DNA of 8,461 bases from CAISIP01 sp963974265 (GTDB lineage: Bacteria; Pseudomonadota; Gammaproteobacteria; Burkholderiales; Burkholderiaceae_C). The position numbers and the translations under genes are program-made. Shown piece by piece: positions 6,657-8,461 of this stretch. Location: contig CAXBDR010000202.1 of the NCBI GenBank assembly GCA_963974265.1, positions 1 through 8,461 of the forward strand, in the 5' to 3' direction. The number at the start of each line of letters is the position of its first letter. The first letter of the stretch is position 1. The notes under the pieces were generated by a model. It did not search any database, was not told where the DNA came from, and saw nothing but the letters and a program-made list of their open reading frames with translations.

Positions 6657-7310
6657 TCAGCCTTCGTGTGCGCCGAACATGGTCTTGGCGTAGGTGATGC
6701 CCAGGCCGTAGGCGCCGGCGAACTTGCGTGCGACGCCGGTGGTCATGTCGTAGGTCTCGGTGCGTGCCCAGTCGCGTTGCATCTCGAGCAGGTATTGCAC
6801 CGCGGTCATCGGTTGCGCGCCGGCCTGCACCATGCGGTCCATGGCGCGGTTGTGCGCCTCCAGCGACACATCGCCGCAGGCATCGGCAATCACATAGACC
6901 TGAAAGCCCTGGTCCAGCGCCGACAAGGCCGGCCCGACAATGCACACGCTGGTCCACAGGCCGGCCAGCACGATGCGGTCCTTGCCGATTTCGTTGATGC
7001 GCTGGATGACGGCGGCGTCCTCCCAAGTGTTCATCGAGGTGCGGTCGAGCAGTTTCAGGCTGGGAAAGGGCGCGGTCACTTCCTCGAACATCGGGCCCGA
7101 GAAGCTCTTTTCCGCTACCGTGGTCAGGATGGTCGAGGCGTCGAAACCGGCAGCAGCGCTGGCCACCAGGCCCGCGTTGTTGCGCAGGCTGGCGCCATCG
7201 ATCGAATGCGTGGCAAAGGCCATCTGCGACTGGAAGTCGATCATGATCAGGGTGTGGTCGCGGGGGGTGAGCAATTTGGCGCCGGGGGTGGGTTTGGCGA
7301 GAATGGGCAT
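6657..7310 (-). CDS. YcaC-like isochorismatase-fold cysteine hydrolase
   Basis: A 217-residue cytoplasmic hydrolase of the isochorismatase/nicotinamidase superfamily, closest to the YcaC group. Catalytic Asp is D25 in LIMIDFQ, and the nucleophile is C123 in GLWTSVCIVGPALSA. The downstream block (VIADACG, then NRAMDRMVQAGAQPMT and RDWAR) is typical of YcaC-like enzymes. The third, basic residue of the Asp-Lys-Cys triad is not clear: K86 or R90 near DRTSMNTWED are candidates. The family hydrolyses C-N or C-O bonds of small amides or related compounds; the YcaC substrate itself is poorly known. The start at 7310 has a good Shine-Dalgarno (GGAG, 7 nt upstream). This is the first gene of the cassette, divergent from the LAL regulator and 14 nt before XapX. 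Confidence 0.92.
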   Translation of the reverse strand: MPILAKPTPGAKLLTPRDHTLIMIDFQSQMAFATHSIDGASLRNNAGLVASAAAGFDASTILTTVAEKSFSGPMFEEVTAPFPSLKLLDRTSMNTWEDAAVIQRINEIGKDRIVLAGLWTSVCIVGPALSALDQGFQVYVIADACGDVSLEAHNRAMDRMVQAGAQPMTAVQYLLEMQRDWARTETYDMTTGVARKFAGAYGLGITYAKTMFGAHEG

Positions 7311-7340
7311 GGTGATACTCCGGTAGGGGCTGAACGGTTG

Positions 7341-7358
7341 CCGGCGCATGAGCGCCGG
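7341..7358 (-). repeat. Perfect 7-bp hairpin in the hydrolase leader
   Basis: CCGGCGC (7341-7347) and GCGCCGG (7352-7358) pair perfectly around a 4-nt loop. It lies 30 nt upstream of the hydrolase start codon, so it would sit in the 5' untranslated RNA just before the Shine-Dalgarno region. It may stabilise the message or modulate translation, or act as a DNA operator. Confidence 0.5.
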
Positions 7359-7493
7359 GCGGGACAACATGTCGCGATTGCATGCGCGCCCGCCTCTGAA
7401 TTCTGAGCGCCAAGGGCGTTGGACACATGCCGCAGCGTGGAGAGTGCAGGCTGTATCCAAAGGGGTACTTGCGCTCAAGCGGCGGCGTCATAT

Positions 7494-7510
7494 GCGGTTC
7501 ATGAATCCGC
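7494..7510. promoter_or_regulatory. TTCATGAA-centred dyad, possible operator
   Basis: The perfect 8-bp palindrome TTCATGAA (7498-7505) is flanked by GCGG (7494-7497) and CCGC (7507-7510), with one extra T on the right side. It lies 96 nt before the regulator start and 184 nt before the hydrolase start. Its symmetry and location suggest a dimeric regulator site; this is inference from position and symmetry only. Confidence 0.35.
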
Positions 7511-7605
7511 CACGCGCCGACCGGCGTGCGATGGCAGAATGCACTCCGTCAATCGGAAGGCTGGACACCCGCGACAGCCGTAGCCACTACTCCAGGAAAG
7601 CGGAC

Positions 7606-8461
7606 ATGTTCAAGGTCAATGGCCAGCTCCGCGCCCGCGAGCGCGAGATTGGCGCCGTGCAGCAATTGCTGCAGCGCGCGCGCAGCGGCGCGGGCGCCGC
7701 TCTCGTGCTCAAGGGGCCCGCCGGTATTGGCAAGACGGCCTTGATCAACCAGGGGCTGCTGGGTGCAGACGGCATGCGGGTGTTGCGCTCGACTGCGGTG
7801 GAGTTCGAGTCCGGGTTTCCTTTCGCTGGTCTGCATCAGTTGTGCGGTCCGCTGCTGGCGCAATCCGATGCGCTCCCGCCGCCCCAGCGCGACGCCCTGC
7901 AGATCGCCTTTGGTAACCAGGACGGGCCAGCGCCGCATCCGCTGCTGATCGGCCTGGCGACATTGACGCTGTTGTCCGGCGCTGCCGACGAACAGCCGAT
8001 GGCATGTGTCGTGGACGATGCGCATTGGCTCGATCACTGTTCCGCCCAGGTGTTGGCCTTCGTGGCCCGGCGCGTGGCGGGCGAACCCATTGCCATGCTG
8101 TTCGGAGCGCGGGACGACAACCCCCTGGTGAGCCTGGCGGGCCTGTCCGAAATCGTGCTGACAGGACTGCCCGACGCGGTCGCCATGGAGTTGCTCGCGT
8201 CCGTGGTGCACATGCCGCTCGACGAGCGGGTGCGCGACCGCATCATTGCCGAGGCGCGCGGCAATCCGCTGGCCCTGCTTGAACTGGGGGCCGGAGCCGG
8301 CGCGATGGAGATGGCCGGGGGCTTCGGCGTGTCGCAGAGAAGGCGGCCGCCCGTCGAAGGCCTGTACAGCCAGCGGCTCGCCGCATTCCCGACCGAGACC
8401 CGGCTGCTGTTGCTGGTCGCGGCCGCCGAGCCGCAGGGCGACCCGCTGTTGTTGTGGCGGG
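7606..8461 (+). CDS. LAL/MalT-like ATP-binding transcriptional regulator, 5' part
   Basis: The N-terminal 285 residues of a large ATP-binding regulator; the frame is open to the right edge, so the C-terminus is missing. The ATPase domain begins at once: LRAREREIGAV (residues 8-18), then Walker A G37-P-A-G-I-G-K43-T44 and Walker B CVVDD (D137, D138) followed by AHWLD. A sensor-like GARDDNPL segment and EARGNPLALLEL complete the STAND/LAL pattern. Such proteins are usually about 900 residues with a C-terminal LuxR-type helix-turn-helix, which cannot be seen here. The start at 7606 has AGGAAAG about 6 nt upstream. Divergent placement makes it the likely regulator of the hydrolase-XapX-amidohydrolase-MFS cassette, probably ligand- and ATP-dependent. 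A STAND ATPase without the HTH is the alternative. Confidence 0.85.
   Translation, partial: MFKVNGQLRAREREIGAVQQLLQRARSGAGAALVLKGPAGIGKTALINQGLLGADGMRVLRSTAVEFESGFPFAGLHQLCGPLLAQSDALPPPQRDALQIAFGNQDGPAPHPLLIGLATLTLLSGAADEQPMACVVDDAHWLDHCSAQVLAFVARRVAGEPIAMLFGARDDNPLVSLAGLSEIVLTGLPDAVAMELLASVVHMPLDERVRDRIIAEARGNPLALLELGAGAGAMEMAGGFGVSQRRRPPVEGLYSQRLAAFPTETRLLLLVAAAEPQGDPLLLWR

Larger units (their letters stand above)
7311..7605. promoter_or_regulatory. Divergent regulatory gap between hydrolase operon and LAL regulator
   Basis: A 295-nt non-coding stretch between two divergent genes must hold both promoters, though I see no convincing -10/-35 pair on either strand. It contains a hairpin near the hydrolase start, a TTCATGAA dyad near the middle, and the short palindromes ACATGT (7367-7372), GCATGC (7380-7385), GAATTC (about 7399-7404) and CATATG (7489-7494). 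I see no small gene in it. Confidence 0.5.

Noticed and set aside
6643..7491. Upstream in-frame extension of the XapX protein
   Set aside because: This extension is the hydrolase gene read in another frame; the XapX signature and a GGAA at proper spacing support the start at 6642.

Overview
The window is a GC-rich stretch of a proteobacterial chromosome, tightly packed with genes on both strands. The protein families fit a beta- or gammaproteobacterium; a Xanthomonadales (Lysobacter/Stenotrophomonas-like) or Burkholderiales origin is my best guess. This rests on overall resemblance only: there is no rRNA, tRNA or phylogenetic marker here. I see no transposase, integrase, phage gene, tRNA or CRISPR array.

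Left part (1-2776): mostly ordinary chromosomal genes. It opens with the 3' part of a CaCA-type cation exchanger (+). A small secreted Cys-containing protein (-) follows. A TMEM165/GDT1-family transporter (+), a family linked to Mn2+/Ca2+ export, lies divergent to it behind a structured leader. Next come a secreted M48 zinc metallopeptidase (+) and a DUF3297 protein (+). Two cation-transporter families in this part may point to metal homeostasis, but the genes do not form one obvious operon. Several strong inverted repeats lie in the gaps.

Middle and right part (2781-7310, minus strand): a four-gene block read right to left. The order is a YcaC-like isochorismatase-fold cysteine hydrolase, a small two-helix XapX-domain membrane protein, a YtcJ-type amidohydrolase, and an MFS_3-type exporter with a C-terminal ABM-like domain. 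The first three genes are nearly contiguous: a 14-nt gap, then an 8-nt start/stop overlap (ATGGCTGA). The exporter follows after 63 nt that contain a hairpin. Its stop codon lies 4 nt from the convergent DUF3297 stop.

Right edge (7606-8461): a divergently transcribed large ATP-binding (LAL/MalT-like) regulator, cut by the window end. The 295-nt divergent gap carries a TTCATGAA-centred dyad and a perfect 7-bp hairpin in the hydrolase leader. The simplest reading is a regulated catabolic or detoxification cassette: a regulator senses a ligand, two different C-N hydrolases act on a small amide-like compound, and the MFS protein exports substrate or product. The substrate cannot be read from sequence. 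The most distinctive parts are the XapX protein's conserved-looking tail and the Cys/His-rich C-terminus of the amidohydrolase.
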